A stretch of 64,000 nucleotides of DNA, from positions 2,666,001 to 2,730,000 of the forward strand of contig NZ_CP136423.1 of the NCBI RefSeq assembly GCF_034356035.1. Direction: 5' to 3'. Origin of the DNA: Blautia hydrogenotrophica DSM 10507. Lineage in GTDB: Bacteria > Bacillota > Clostridia > Lachnospirales > Lachnospiraceae. Below, piece by piece: positions 27,522 to 34,896 of the stretch (position 1 is its first letter; each line of letters opens with the position of its first letter). A model generated the notes under the pieces. The model had not been told where the DNA came from. It ran no database searches and saw only the letters and a list, made by a program, of their open reading frames with translations. The translations under genes and the position numbers were made by a program.

Positions 27522-27543
27522 TTAGTTAGTTATCACTAACTAA
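27522..27543 (-). promoter_or_regulatory. Palindromic operator of the surface (heme/iron) operon
   Basis: Two perfect 9-base arms, TTAGTTAGT and ACTAACTAA, around a 4-base centre. It lies immediately downstream of the -10 box, covering the expected transcription start, a repressor position. The TTAG...CTAA form resembles DtxR/IdeR-type iron-repressor boxes; the regulator is not in the window. Confidence 0.75.
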
Positions 27544-27547
27544 TTGC

Positions 27548-27577
27548 AGTATACTACCCCTTCCAAAATTTTGTCAA
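27548..27577 (-). promoter_or_regulatory. Sigma-A promoter of the surface (heme/iron) operon
   Basis: Minus strand: -35 TTGACA (27572-27577), 18-base spacer, -10 TATACT (27548-27553). The transcription start falls in the palindrome at 27522-27543. Confidence 0.8.
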
Positions 27578-27636
27578 CTTCTTTTTGATATTTTTTCCAA
27601 TTCTCGGTGCGGCGTAATAAGGTCTTTCTTGCAACA

Positions 27637-27710
27637 TAACAAAGTGGGCAAGCCCACTTCAACTCCCCCATCCCCTCAATCTTTGAGGGGGCGCAGTCCC
27701 ACTTTGCGCG
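27637..27710 (+). repeat. Dispersed hairpin repeat, family C copy 1
   Basis: Starts AACAAAGTGGGCAAGCCCAC and folds back through CCCACTTTG, with an inner CCCCTCAA/TTGAGGGG stem. Related copies lie at 40945-41040 and, truncated, at 42592-42632. Confidence 0.7.
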
Positions 27711-27752
27711 CCGCCGCAACACCGCCTAGCGGTGTACTACCTTATTGCGGCG

Positions 27753-27777
27753 TGCGCATCCTTAGCGGAGCGTTTAT
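27753..27777 (+). repeat. Dispersed repeat, family E copy 1
   Basis: TGCGCATCC, two variable bases after T, GCGGAGCGTTTAT. It is immediately followed by the arm of a long hairpin. The same module with a different hairpin stem occurs at 57171-57276. Confidence 0.65.
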
Positions 27778-27831
27778 GTAATAGGAAAGGACTTTCGCGC
27801 ATTAGCGTGACAAGGTCTTTCCTATTACATA
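27775..27831 (-). repeat. Long-stem hairpin repeat, family D copy 1
   Basis: TATGTAATAGGAAAG and CTTTCCTATTACATA pair perfectly, with further pairing inward. The centre reads (minus strand) CTTGTCACGCTAATGCGCG. Related, less symmetrical copies are at 34714-34758 and 36807-36849. Confidence 0.75.
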
Positions 27832-27835
27832 AAAA

Positions 27836-27873
27836 AAGGTTTTACAGAACCGCACTCAGCTCTGTAAAACCTT
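27836..27873 (-). terminator. Terminator after crh
   Basis: 13-bp perfect stem AAGGTTTTACAGA/TCTGTAAAACCTT with a 12-base loop, followed by a T-run on the minus strand (and TTTTTT on the plus strand). It closes the tcdA-murB-rapZ-whiA-crh operon. Confidence 0.9.
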
Positions 27874-27898
27874 TTTTCGTCTGTTATGTAAAAACCAC

Positions 27899-28153
27899 TT
27901 ACTGATTACTTAGATACTTCTCTATGCTGTGAATGGCGTCCTCCTCATCTTCGCCATTTACCAGCAGAGTTACTTCTTCCCCGGCATCCAGCCCCAAAGT
28001 CATCATCCCCATAATACTCTTTGCATTGACCTTCTTTTCTCCAACCTTCACATGAATTTCACTGTTGTACTGACTTGCCACCTGGACTAATTGTGCAACC
28101 GGTCTCGCCTCCAATCCCGTGGATAAGTTAATCTTCACTGGTTTTTCAATCAT
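27899..28153 (-). CDS. crh: Crh-like HPr-family regulatory protein (no phospho-histidine)
   Basis: 84 residues with the HPr fold. At the active site HPr has G-(I/L)-H-ARPA; here it reads GLEARPVA, so the phosphorylatable histidine is Glu. The HPr-kinase site is intact (NAKSIMGMMTLG, Ser about 46). This combination and its place right after whiA match Crh, the catabolite-control paralog next to whiA in Bacillus. It cannot carry phosphate in the PTS but could still, as Ser-P, assist CcpA or other targets. The ATG overlaps the whiA stop (ATGA). Confidence 0.85.
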   Translation of the reverse strand: MIEKPVKINLSTGLEARPVAQLVQVASQYNSEIHVKVGEKKVNAKSIMGMMTLGLDAGEEVTLLVNGEDEEDAIHSIEKYLSNQ

Positions 28154-29121
28154 AATACTTCCTCCTTGTTCCCCCTGAGTTCTTCTGCAAGAACGCTTAG
28201 CTTACGCAAACGATGATTCACTCCAGACTTCCCAACTGTGGGGGAAAGCATTTCACCCAATTCCTTCAAGGTAGCCTCTGGAAACTCCAACCTAAGTCTG
28301 GCAATCTGCTCCAGCCCCGGATTCAGACTCCCCAAGCCCCTTTTCTCCTCAATCAGTCGAATATCGTCAATCTGTTTCACCGCCGCATTTACTGTCTTAT
28401 GAATATTGGCTGTCTCACAGTTGACTTTACGGTTTACAGAATTTCTCATCTCCTTCAAAATCCGTATATTTTCCAGATCCATCAAAGCCTTGCCCGCCTC
28501 CATGATGCCAAGGATCTCGACAATCTGCGCCCCTTCCTTTATATACACCACATATGACTTCTTACGCATCACAATCCTTGCATCCACATCAAAGCTGGCA
28601 ATCACCTGCTGTATCTGAATCGCCTTTCCCTGCGTCGAACAGACAATTTCAAAATGATAAAATTTTTCGGGATCACTGATAGAGCCAGCCGCCAAAAAAC
28701 TTCCCCTTACGAAAGCTCTCTTACAACAGTTCTTCTGGTACACTATCGGATCAACTTCAATCAACTGATCAGAAACCTTCTTATCCGCCTCCACCGCCTT
28801 GATACCTTCCAGCACTCTTCTAGTAAGACTAACACTTTTCAAGTCAATGGTATACACACTTCCCTTGTTTAACCCCGTGTGCTGCCGAATTCGAATTTCT
28901 GTCTCTATATTAAATGTTTTTCTCAATAATGTAAAGCATTTTCTCACAACTACTTCATTTTCCGTCTGGAAAATGAGCTGTCTTTGTCCCTGCCCATTAT
29001 AGCAAATCTTTCCGCTCATACTGAGAATTGCCGCAAGTTCCGCAATCTGACAGTGTCTCGCTGTACTGTGATGTCTGGCAAGTTCCTCTTTTACATTTCT
29101 GGAAAAAGACAATATCTCCAC
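28150..29121 (-). CDS. whiA: WhiA, DNA-binding cell-division / sporulation regulator
   Basis: 323 residues. The N-terminal two-thirds is the degenerate LAGLIDADG homing-endonuclease fold without catalytic acids. The C-terminal helix-turn-helix (about 275-315) reads LKELGEMLSPTVGKSGVNHR. Start is a GTG at 29121 directly after the rapZ stop. WhiA is conserved in Gram-positives and affects division and chromosome segregation. In this operon rapZ and whiA touch, while the yvcK (mgfK) gene often found between them is missing. Confidence 0.96.
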   Translation of the reverse strand: MEILSFSRNVKEELARHHSTARHCQIAELAAILSMSGKICYNGQGQRQLIFQTENEVVVRKCFTLLRKTFNIETEIRIRQHTGLNKGSVYTIDLKSVSLTRRVLEGIKAVEADKKVSDQLIEVDPIVYQKNCCKRAFVRGSFLAAGSISDPEKFYHFEIVCSTQGKAIQIQQVIASFDVDARIVMRKKSYVVYIKEGAQIVEILGIMEAGKALMDLENIRILKEMRNSVNRKVNCETANIHKTVNAAVKQIDDIRLIEEKRGLGSLNPGLEQIARLRLEFPEATLKELGEMLSPTVGKSGVNHRLRKLSVLAEELRGNKEEVL

Positions 29122-30009
29122 CTACTCCTGATTTTTCTTTCTCAATGTATCCTTCTGCAAATCACGATGCTCAATTCTAAGCCCATAGTCAGCGTCACTG
29201 GCAAGACGATGAAAAAGTTCTCTGGCTAAAGTCACGGATCGGTGCTTTCCGCCAGTACATCCAATTCCTATCACCAGGCTGTTCTTTCCTTCATTCATGT
29301 AATGCGGAATCAAAAACTTCACCATATCTTCCAGCTTATCTGCAAATTCTGTTGCAGCACTGGCCCCCATGACATAATCAAAAACAGCTTGATCTTCTCC
29401 TGTCAGATGACGAAGCTCATCAATATAATATGGATTAGGCAAAAAACGCACATCAAACACAAGATCGGCATCACTGGGAATTCCATATTTGAATCCAAAA
29501 GATACCACCGACACAACTAAACTTCGAAAATCCTGATTGTCCACAAAAATTCGTACAATCTCCTTTCGCAATTCCCGTGTCAGCATACGAGATGTATTGA
29601 TGATATAATCCGCTTGATTTCTCAGAAACTCCAGTCTCCTGCGTTCTAGGCGAATCCCCTCATCCACCCTTCCATCAGGAGCCAGAGGATGATTTCTTCG
29701 ACTCTCCTTGTATCTTTTTATCAGTACCTCATCGGAAGCATCCAGAAACAAAATTTCATATTGGTAGCCCTGCTTTCTCATCTTTTTTAAAATCTCTTCC
29801 AAATCGCCAAGCTGCTGGCCACTTCTCACATCCACTCCCAAAGCTACGTTTCGGATCTCTTCTGAATTCATACTTAATGTCATAGACGCAAACTTCTCTA
29901 GCAGAAGAATTGGAAGATTGTCCACGCAAAAATACTGGGCATCTTCCAAAAATTTTAAGGCGGTACTCTTTCCCGCTCCCGAAATACCTGTCACAATCAC
30001 AAATCGCAT
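29122..30009 (-). CDS. rapZ: RapZ-family nucleotide-binding protein
   Basis: 295 residues. Walker A GISGAGKST at residues 8-16. The C-terminal domain has GIGCTGGKHRSV, typical of the family. In E. coli RapZ is an RNA adaptor controlling GlmS; in Gram-positives (YvcJ) it binds nucleotides and its role is less clear. Start 3 bases after the murB stop. Confidence 0.96.
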   Translation of the reverse strand: MRFVIVTGISGAGKSTALKFLEDAQYFCVDNLPILLLEKFASMTLSMNSEEIRNVALGVDVRSGQQLGDLEEILKKMRKQGYQYEILFLDASDEVLIKRYKESRRNHPLAPDGRVDEGIRLERRRLEFLRNQADYIINTSRMLTRELRKEIVRIFVDNQDFRSLVVSVVSFGFKYGIPSDADLVFDVRFLPNPYYIDELRHLTGEDQAVFDYVMGASAATEFADKLEDMVKFLIPHYMNEGKNSLVIGIGCTGGKHRSVTLARELFHRLASDADYGLRIEHRDLQKDTLRKKNQE

Positions 30010-30012
30010 GGG

Positions 30013-30963
30013 TCACTCTCCTGTTGAGAAATTCCCCAGGAATTTAACCTCCGGTTCCAGAGTCACCTGAAATTTCTCATAGACTTTGTCCGTCACATCT
30101 CTCATTAACCTTCGCACATCCTCAGCTGTGGCATTGTCAATATTTACCACAAAACCGCAGTGTTTTTCTGATACCTGAGCTCCTCCTACACGGTATCCTC
30201 TCAGACCAGAATCCATAATCAACTTTCCCGCAAAGTATCCCTCTGGCCGTTTAAAAGTACTTCCTGCACTTGGCAATTCTAATGGTTGCTTGCTGGTTCT
30301 TTTTTCCGTTAGCTCCCTCATAGTCTGGCGAATTTTGTCCTCATCCCCATATCTCAGTTTTAAAACTGCTTCAAGCACAATGTAATTTTTCTTTTTCACT
30401 ATGCTAGTCCGATACCCCATCTCAAGTTTCTCAAAAGGTATCTTCAAAATTTCACCTTCCTGATTTAAAACCGTCACTTCCTCTAAAACATCCTTCAACT
30501 CTCCTCCATAAGCACCAGCATTCATCACGACAGCTCCGCCCAGCGTTCCTGGTATCCCGCCTGCGAACTCAAATCCTGTCAGACTGTGAGCCAATGCCTG
30601 CTTTGCCACCAAAGAAAGCAACGCACCTGCCTGCGCCCTTATCCGCTCATCCTGTACATCAATCTGACTCATATTCCGAAAAAGCTGAATAATCACACCT
30701 CGGTAGCCTTGATCGCTCACCAATAAGTTGCTTCCATTGCCCAGGATAAAGTAAGGAAGCTGATATCTGCGGCAGACATCCAATGTCCTCTGCAATTCAT
30801 CCACAGAATGAGGACAAACATAATACTCAGCCGGTCCTCCAATTCGAAAAGTAGTATGAGCGCTCATTGGTTCTTCGACTAATACATGATCGCTTCCCAA
30901 TATTCTACAAAATTCATTCTTTATTTCTTCTTTCAAAATACTTCCTCTCAATTCTATCTTCAT
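30013..30963 (-). CDS. murB: UDP-N-acetylenolpyruvoylglucosamine reductase
   Basis: 316 residues from the ATG at 30963, which overlaps the tcdA stop (TAATG). A longer frame exists only because it runs antisense-free into tcdA. FAD-binding type 4 domain: FRIGGPAEYYV, LGNGSNLLVSDQGY, GIPGTLGGAVVMNAGAYGGE. Catalytic Ser in PSAGSTFKRP and Glu near the C-terminus. It makes UDP-MurNAc for peptidoglycan. Confidence 0.97.
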   Translation of the reverse strand: MKIELRGSILKEEIKNEFCRILGSDHVLVEEPMSAHTTFRIGGPAEYYVCPHSVDELQRTLDVCRRYQLPYFILGNGSNLLVSDQGYRGVIIQLFRNMSQIDVQDERIRAQAGALLSLVAKQALAHSLTGFEFAGGIPGTLGGAVVMNAGAYGGELKDVLEEVTVLNQEGEILKIPFEKLEMGYRTSIVKKKNYIVLEAVLKLRYGDEDKIRQTMRELTEKRTSKQPLELPSAGSTFKRPEGYFAGKLIMDSGLRGYRVGGAQVSEKHCGFVVNIDNATAEDVRRLMRDVTDKVYEKFQVTLEPEVKFLGNFSTGE

Positions 30964-31688
30964 TATTTTTTCTGTACCCGTAGAAGATCTCTCACCACTT
31001 CTCCCGCAATCTGAAGCCCTGCGACACTTGGCACAAAAGAAATGCTTCCCGGAACAGGACGCCTGCCTGTACCTTTGATCTCCTGTGTATTTTCCAAACA
31101 CTTCAAAGGTTTTTCTTTTGAATATAGCACTTTTACCTTCTTAATTCCTCGCTTGCGAAGTTCCGTCCGAACAGCTTTCGCCAAAGGGCACACACTGGTC
31201 TTAGAAATATCCGCGATCTCAAAACGAAACGGGTCCATTTTATTTCCTGTACCCATACAGGAGATAATAGGTACTCCATACTTTTTCGCTGTCTCAATCA
31301 GCAGAAGTTTAGAAGAAACTGTGTCAATCGCGTCCACCACGTAATCATACATCTGAAAATCAAACAGGCTTGCTGTATCCTCATTATAAAAGGTTTCATA
31401 AATATGCACAAGGATATCTTCATTGATATCTCGAATACGCTCCTTCGCCACCTGCACTTTTGCTCTCCCTATCGTAGAATGCAACGCATAGAGCTGACGA
31501 TTGATATTCGTGACAGACACTGTATCATGGTCCACTAAAGTCAGACTACCCACCCCACAGCGAGCCAAGGCCTCAGCCACATAAGAGCCCACACCGCCCA
31601 GCCCAAATACAGCAATTTTCGCCGAACTTAAGCATCTTATTCCATCCTCTCCTACCAACATCTCCATGCGGGTAAACTCATTTAGCAT
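30963..31688 (-). CDS. tcdA: tRNA threonylcarbamoyladenosine dehydratase (TcdA/CsdL, ThiF fold)
   Basis: 241 residues of the E1/ThiF superfamily. ATP site VFGLGGVGSYVAEALARCGV (about 28-47), VTNINRQLYAL, YVVDAIDTV. It has the C-terminal GSISFVPSVAGLQIAGEVVR of TcdA rather than the catalytic cysteine pattern of ThiF/MoeB. The enzyme cyclises t6A37 in tRNA. First gene of the operon to crh. Confidence 0.92.
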   Translation of the reverse strand: MLNEFTRMEMLVGEDGIRCLSSAKIAVFGLGGVGSYVAEALARCGVGSLTLVDHDTVSVTNINRQLYALHSTIGRAKVQVAKERIRDINEDILVHIYETFYNEDTASLFDFQMYDYVVDAIDTVSSKLLLIETAKKYGVPIISCMGTGNKMDPFRFEIADISKTSVCPLAKAVRTELRKRGIKKVKVLYSKEKPLKCLENTQEIKGTGRRPVPGSISFVPSVAGLQIAGEVVRDLLRVQKK

Positions 31689-31812
31689 GATAATCCTCCT
31701 AAAAATTCATACTCAACACAAACAGTATTTTCCAGACAAACAGAAATTCAATCTTCCTGACGCAAAAGCGAACTTCAAAGTCAGTTTGCCTTTTTCCTAT
31801 TATTTTACTCTT

Positions 31813-31847
31813 TGTACATTATACTATACCACAATATAAAATGTACA
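31813..31847 (-). promoter_or_regulatory. tcdA operon promoter with overlapping inverted repeat
   Basis: Minus strand TGTACA, 18 bases, TATAAT. The 8-base arms TGTACATT and AATGTACA flank the element, so a dimeric regulator could bind across the promoter. The -35 is weak. Confidence 0.5.
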
Positions 31848-31876
31848 GTTTTTCATAGATTCTTAAGAATTCCAGT

Positions 31877-32040
31877 GTAACTGTTCAGCTATACAGTGTA
31901 CAGGAAGCATAAAACATACTTGTATGTTTTTGCGAGCTGGCATCTGTATGAGCTGAGCGCCCTTCAATGAGTAAAACAGTGGCGTCAGCCACGACAAGCA
32001 CGCAGTACGGTTTTACAAATGGCGCTGGCTGAACTGTCAC
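31877..32040 (+). mobile_element. MITE-like element, family A copy 2 (164 bp)
   Basis: Left end GTAACTGTTCAGCTA, right end inverted GTGACAGTTCAGCCA. Interior nearly identical to copy 1 (TGTATGTTTTTGCGAGC, CATCTGTATGAGCTGAGCGCC, GGCGTCAGCCACG). Same orientation as copy 1. No coding capacity. Confidence 0.85.
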
Positions 32041-32069
32041 GATAAACTTCTACATCTTTCCAAAATCTA

Positions 32070-32122
32070 TTGACAAACAACACAAAATATGATTATATTA
32101 ACATATGAACAATCATTCATAT
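32070..32122 (+). promoter_or_regulatory. Metal-ATPase promoter with ArsR/SmtB-type operator
   Basis: -35 TTGACA (32070-32075), 18 bases, -10 TATATT (32094-32099). An imperfect palindrome with arms ATATGA and TCATAT around ACAATCAT (32103-32122) covers the start site. The ATATGAACAA...TTCAT form is typical of ArsR/SmtB metal-sensing repressors. No such gene is adjacent. Confidence 0.75.
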
Positions 32123-32150
32123 ATAAAATTGTTTAGAGGAGGATTACCCT

Positions 32151-34667
32151 ATGAAAAAGTTAAATTCTCTGGAACATATATCCACAGAATCAACTGGTGA
32201 GCCTTATCATCATAGTCACGAGCATGATGAGCACTGCGGCTGCGGCCACAACCACCACGAGCACCATCACGAACACGGGGAGCACTGCGACTGTAGTCAC
32301 GACCACCATGAGCACCATCACGAACACGGGGAGCACTGCGGCTGTGGTCACGAGCACCATCACGAACACGGGGAACACTGCGACTGTGGTCACGACCACC
32401 ACGAGCACTATCACGAACACGGGGAACACTGCGACTGTGGTCACGACCACCATGAGCACCATCACAAACACGGGGAACACTGTAGTTGTGGTCACGACCA
32501 CCATCGTGAACATGTAGCAGCCGCAGTTGTGGAAGACAATACACCGGTCGCTCCGGGGATGCTCAGAAATGTCTATATCTTAGAAAACTTAGGCTGTGCC
32601 CACTGCGCTTCTAAAATGGAAGCCCAGATACAGGCTCTCCCTGGAATCGAAGCTGCCACAATTACCTTTGCCACAAAACAACTGAGACTGACGGCAAAAG
32701 ATCCAGACAAATATCTGCCTCAGATTCGGCAGATTTGTACTGCCATCGAATCAGAAGTCAAAATCCACAAACGTGAGTCTCTCAATTCCTCCGCCAGCCA
32801 TGCAGAGCATGACAAAACTTCCGACAGAAAAGATCTTTTAGAACTCGGAAGCGGCGCAGCACTCTTTGTTCTGTCAGAGATATTGGCCCATTTGGGATTC
32901 GGTGACGCCGTCATACTTCCCATCTGTATTGTAGCCTACATCATTTTGGGAAGATCTATTGTGCTGACAGCAGCTAAAAACTTAACCAAAGGACATATCT
33001 TCGATGAAAATTTCCTGATGAGCATCGCGACCTTAGGCGCGTTCTGCATTCGTTCCTTTGACGAAGCGGTGGGAGTTATGCTTTTCTACCGCATCGGAGA
33101 ATTCTTTGAACACAAGGCTGTTGAAAAGAGTCGAAGCCAGATCATGGACGCTGTAGATCTAAGGCCGGAAACCGTCAACCTTCTCTCCCCACAAGGAGAG
33201 GTGACTGTACTCCCGTCAGAGCAAGCTCAGGTCGGAGACGTACTTCTGGTTCGTGCCGGTGACCGCATTCCCCTTGATGGTATCGTGTTAGAAGGTGAGA
33301 GCCGCGTCGACACCTCCGCAATAACCGGAGAACCAGTACCTGTAAAGGTCAGCGCAGGGGACTCCATAACTTCCGGCTGCGTAAATACCACCGGCCAGCT
33401 GAAAATCCGTGTGGAAAAACCACTTTCCGAATCCATGGTAACCAGAATCTTGGACTCTGTGGAAAATGCGGCGGCCAGCAAGCCTAAAATTGACCGGTTC
33501 ATCACCCGGTTCGCTAAGGTTTACACACCTATCGTTGTAATTCTCGCGGCCACAATCGCGATTGTTCCATCTTTGGCAACCGGTAATTGGAACTATTGGG
33601 TATACACTGCTTTGACCTTCCTGGTAATGAGCTGTCCATGCGCCCTGGTGCTAAGTGTTCCACTGGCATTCTTCTCTGGAATCGGCGCGGGCTCCAAACA
33701 GGGAATTCTGTTTAAAGGCGGAGTTTCTTTGGAAGCCATGAGTGAGATTAAAGCTGTCGTGATGGACAAAACAGGAACCATCACGGAAGGAAATTTTGTC
33801 GTGCAGAAAATCACCCTGACTGGCGATCTTAAAGAAGAAGAACTGTTGGCCTATTGCGCATCCTGCGAACAGTTTTCTACCCATCCCATTGCGGTAAGTA
33901 TTCACTCCGCCTCCGTGGAACGTGGTCTTAGCCTGAAAAAACCTGAGACCATGGAAGAAATCGCCGGACACGGAATCCAGGCCATCATAGACGGACACGA
34001 AATTCTCTGCGGAAATCAAAAGCTGATGGAGCGCTTCCATGTTGATATTCAGAATCACCAGGAAGCCTCCTACGGTTCAGAAGTTCTCGTCGCTGTAGAC
34101 GGAAAGTTAGCCGGCTATTTCCTGATTGCAGATACCATCAAAAAAGACGCGAGGTCAGCTGTCCGCGCCATGAAAAAAATGGGAATCAGTACAGCTATGT
34201 TAACAGGAGACGGAAAAGCAACTGCTACGGCAGTCGCCAAAGAACTCGCCATCGACGAGGTTTACGCCCGTCTTCTGCCGCAGGACAAATTGAATCGTCT
34301 CGGCACTTTAAGAAAACAGCATGAATCCGTTATGTTCGTGGGCGACGGCATTAATGATGCCCCTGTGCTAGCAGCGGCAGATGTCGGAGCCGCTATGGGA
34401 AGCGGCGCAGATGCCGCCATCGAAGCTGCAGACGTAGTATATATGACATCCTATATGGAGGCAATTCCTATATCTATCCGAATTGCAAGAGCAGCAAAAA
34501 AAATTGCCTGGCAGAATGTAATTTTTGCTCTCGCAGTAAAAATCTTCGTCATGATTCTTGGACTGTTAGGGTTTGCGTCTATGTGGGCCGCCGTGTTTGC
34601 CGACACTGGTGTTGCCATGATCTGCGTGCTGAATTCCATCCGCATCCTGTATCAGAAAAAATATTGA
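32151..34667 (+). CDS. Zn/Cd/Pb-type P1B ATPase with His/Cys repeat N-terminus
   Basis: 838 residues. Residues 19-122 are six repeats of about 17 residues (GEHCDCGHDHHEHHHEH type), a heavy metal-binding tail. HMA domain about 136-205 with GCAHC. Then eight predicted TMs, the TGEP loop (393-396), the CPC triplet in SCPCALVLSVPL (495-497), phosphorylation Asp539 in DKTGT and GDGINDAP. C-terminal membrane residues K and D (VKIF, FADTG) match the zinc-site of ZntA-like pumps. It exports soft divalent metals. Strong GGAGG start. Control probably by an ArsR repressor. Confidence 0.93.
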   Translation: MKKLNSLEHISTESTGEPYHHSHEHDEHCGCGHNHHEHHHEHGEHCDCSHDHHEHHHEHGEHCGCGHEHHHEHGEHCDCGHDHHEHYHEHGEHCDCGHDHHEHHHKHGEHCSCGHDHHREHVAAAVVEDNTPVAPGMLRNVYILENLGCAHCASKMEAQIQALPGIEAATITFATKQLRLTAKDPDKYLPQIRQICTAIESEVKIHKRESLNSSASHAEHDKTSDRKDLLELGSGAALFVLSEILAHLGFGDAVILPICIVAYIILGRSIVLTAAKNLTKGHIFDENFLMSIATLGAFCIRSFDEAVGVMLFYRIGEFFEHKAVEKSRSQIMDAVDLRPETVNLLSPQGEVTVLPSEQAQVGDVLLVRAGDRIPLDGIVLEGESRVDTSAITGEPVPVKVSAGDSITSGCVNTTGQLKIRVEKPLSESMVTRILDSVENAAASKPKIDRFITRFAKVYTPIVVILAATIAIVPSLATGNWNYWVYTALTFLVMSCPCALVLSVPLAFFSGIGAGSKQGILFKGGVSLEAMSEIKAVVMDKTGTITEGNFVVQKITLTGDLKEEELLAYCASCEQFSTHPIAVSIHSASVERGLSLKKPETMEEIAGHGIQAIIDGHEILCGNQKLMERFHVDIQNHQEASYGSEVLVAVDGKLAGYFLIADTIKKDARSAVRAMKKMGISTAMLTGDGKATATAVAKELAIDEVYARLLPQDKLNRLGTLRKQHESVMFVGDGINDAPVLAAADVGAAMGSGADAAIEAADVVYMTSYMEAIPISIRIARAAKKIAWQNVIFALAVKIFVMILGLLGFASMWAAVFADTGVAMICVLNSIRILYQKKY
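32211..32512 (+). repeat. In-frame minisatellite coding the His/Cys repeats
   Basis: Six units of 42-51 bp (core: CACGGGGAGCACTGCGACTG then GTCACGACCACCACGAGC). Units differ mainly at synonymous sites and one is shorter. They create spurious long frames on both strands. Copy number probably varies between strains. Confidence 0.85.
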
Positions 34668-34675
34668 CACTTTTA

Positions 34676-34709
34676 TGCCAGAATGATCTGCGGTCATTCT
34701 GGCATTTTT
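34676..34709 (+). terminator. Terminator of the metal ATPase gene
   Basis: TGCCAGAATGA/TCATTCTGGCA, 11-bp perfect stem with a 7-base loop, followed by TTTTTG, 8 bases after the stop codon. Confidence 0.92.
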
Positions 34710-34713
34710 GTGT

Positions 34714-34758
34714 AATTAGGAAAACCCTTATCACGCTAATGCATGAAAGGCCCTGTCA
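34714..34758 (+). repeat. Dispersed repeat, family D copy 2
   Basis: AATTAGGAAAACCCTTATCA then CGCTAATGCATGAAAGGCCC. It is related to the 27775 and 36807 copies but less symmetrical, and a second CTGTCACGCT follows. It lies between the ATPase terminator and the glmS promoter. Confidence 0.65.
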
Positions 34759-34784
34759 CGCTGAAGTATAAAAGTCAGAAAAAC

Positions 34785-34812
34785 TTGACAGGAACTCATT
34801 TTTGTTTATACT
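34785..34812 (+). promoter_or_regulatory. glmS promoter
   Basis: TTGACA (34785-34790), 16-base spacer, TATACT (34807-34812). The leader is only about 80 nt and contains a CTCA/TGAG hairpin. Confidence 0.8.
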
Positions 34813-34896
34813 GAAAACATGTCCTTGTACGCGCAGAGCCTCATCAGCACAGCTGAGGGCAGATTTGATTTAGACTAATATGGAGGTACTATCATT

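Larger units (their letters stand above)
27461..27898. repeat. Intergenic region rich in hairpin repeats, without genes
   Basis: From left to right: the surface-operon operator and promoter (27522-27577), a nested hairpin repeat (27637-27710, family C), a GC-rich piece with TGCGCATCC...GCGGAGCG (27753-27777, family E), a 57-bp long-stem hairpin (27775-27831, family D), and the crh terminator (27836-27873). No coding region is credible. Confidence 0.8.
31689..32150. promoter_or_regulatory. Divergent region between tcdA and the metal ATPase
   Basis: 462 bp without a gene. Left: tcdA promoter (31820-31846 region) with a TGTACATT/AATGTACA inverted repeat (31813-31847). A perfect ATTCTTAAGAAT palindrome lies near 31860. 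Middle: MITE-like element 31877-32040. Right: promoter and operator of the ATPase gene (32070-32122). Confidence 0.7.

Noticed and set aside
32149..32544. Long frames on the minus strand and in a second plus frame across the His-rich region
   Set aside because: They mirror the minisatellite of the ATPase gene, lack ribosome sites and have low-complexity products.
34813..34896. glmS ribozyme in front of glmS
   Set aside because: The leader after the promoter is only about 80 nt and lacks the ribozyme core; too short for this RNA.
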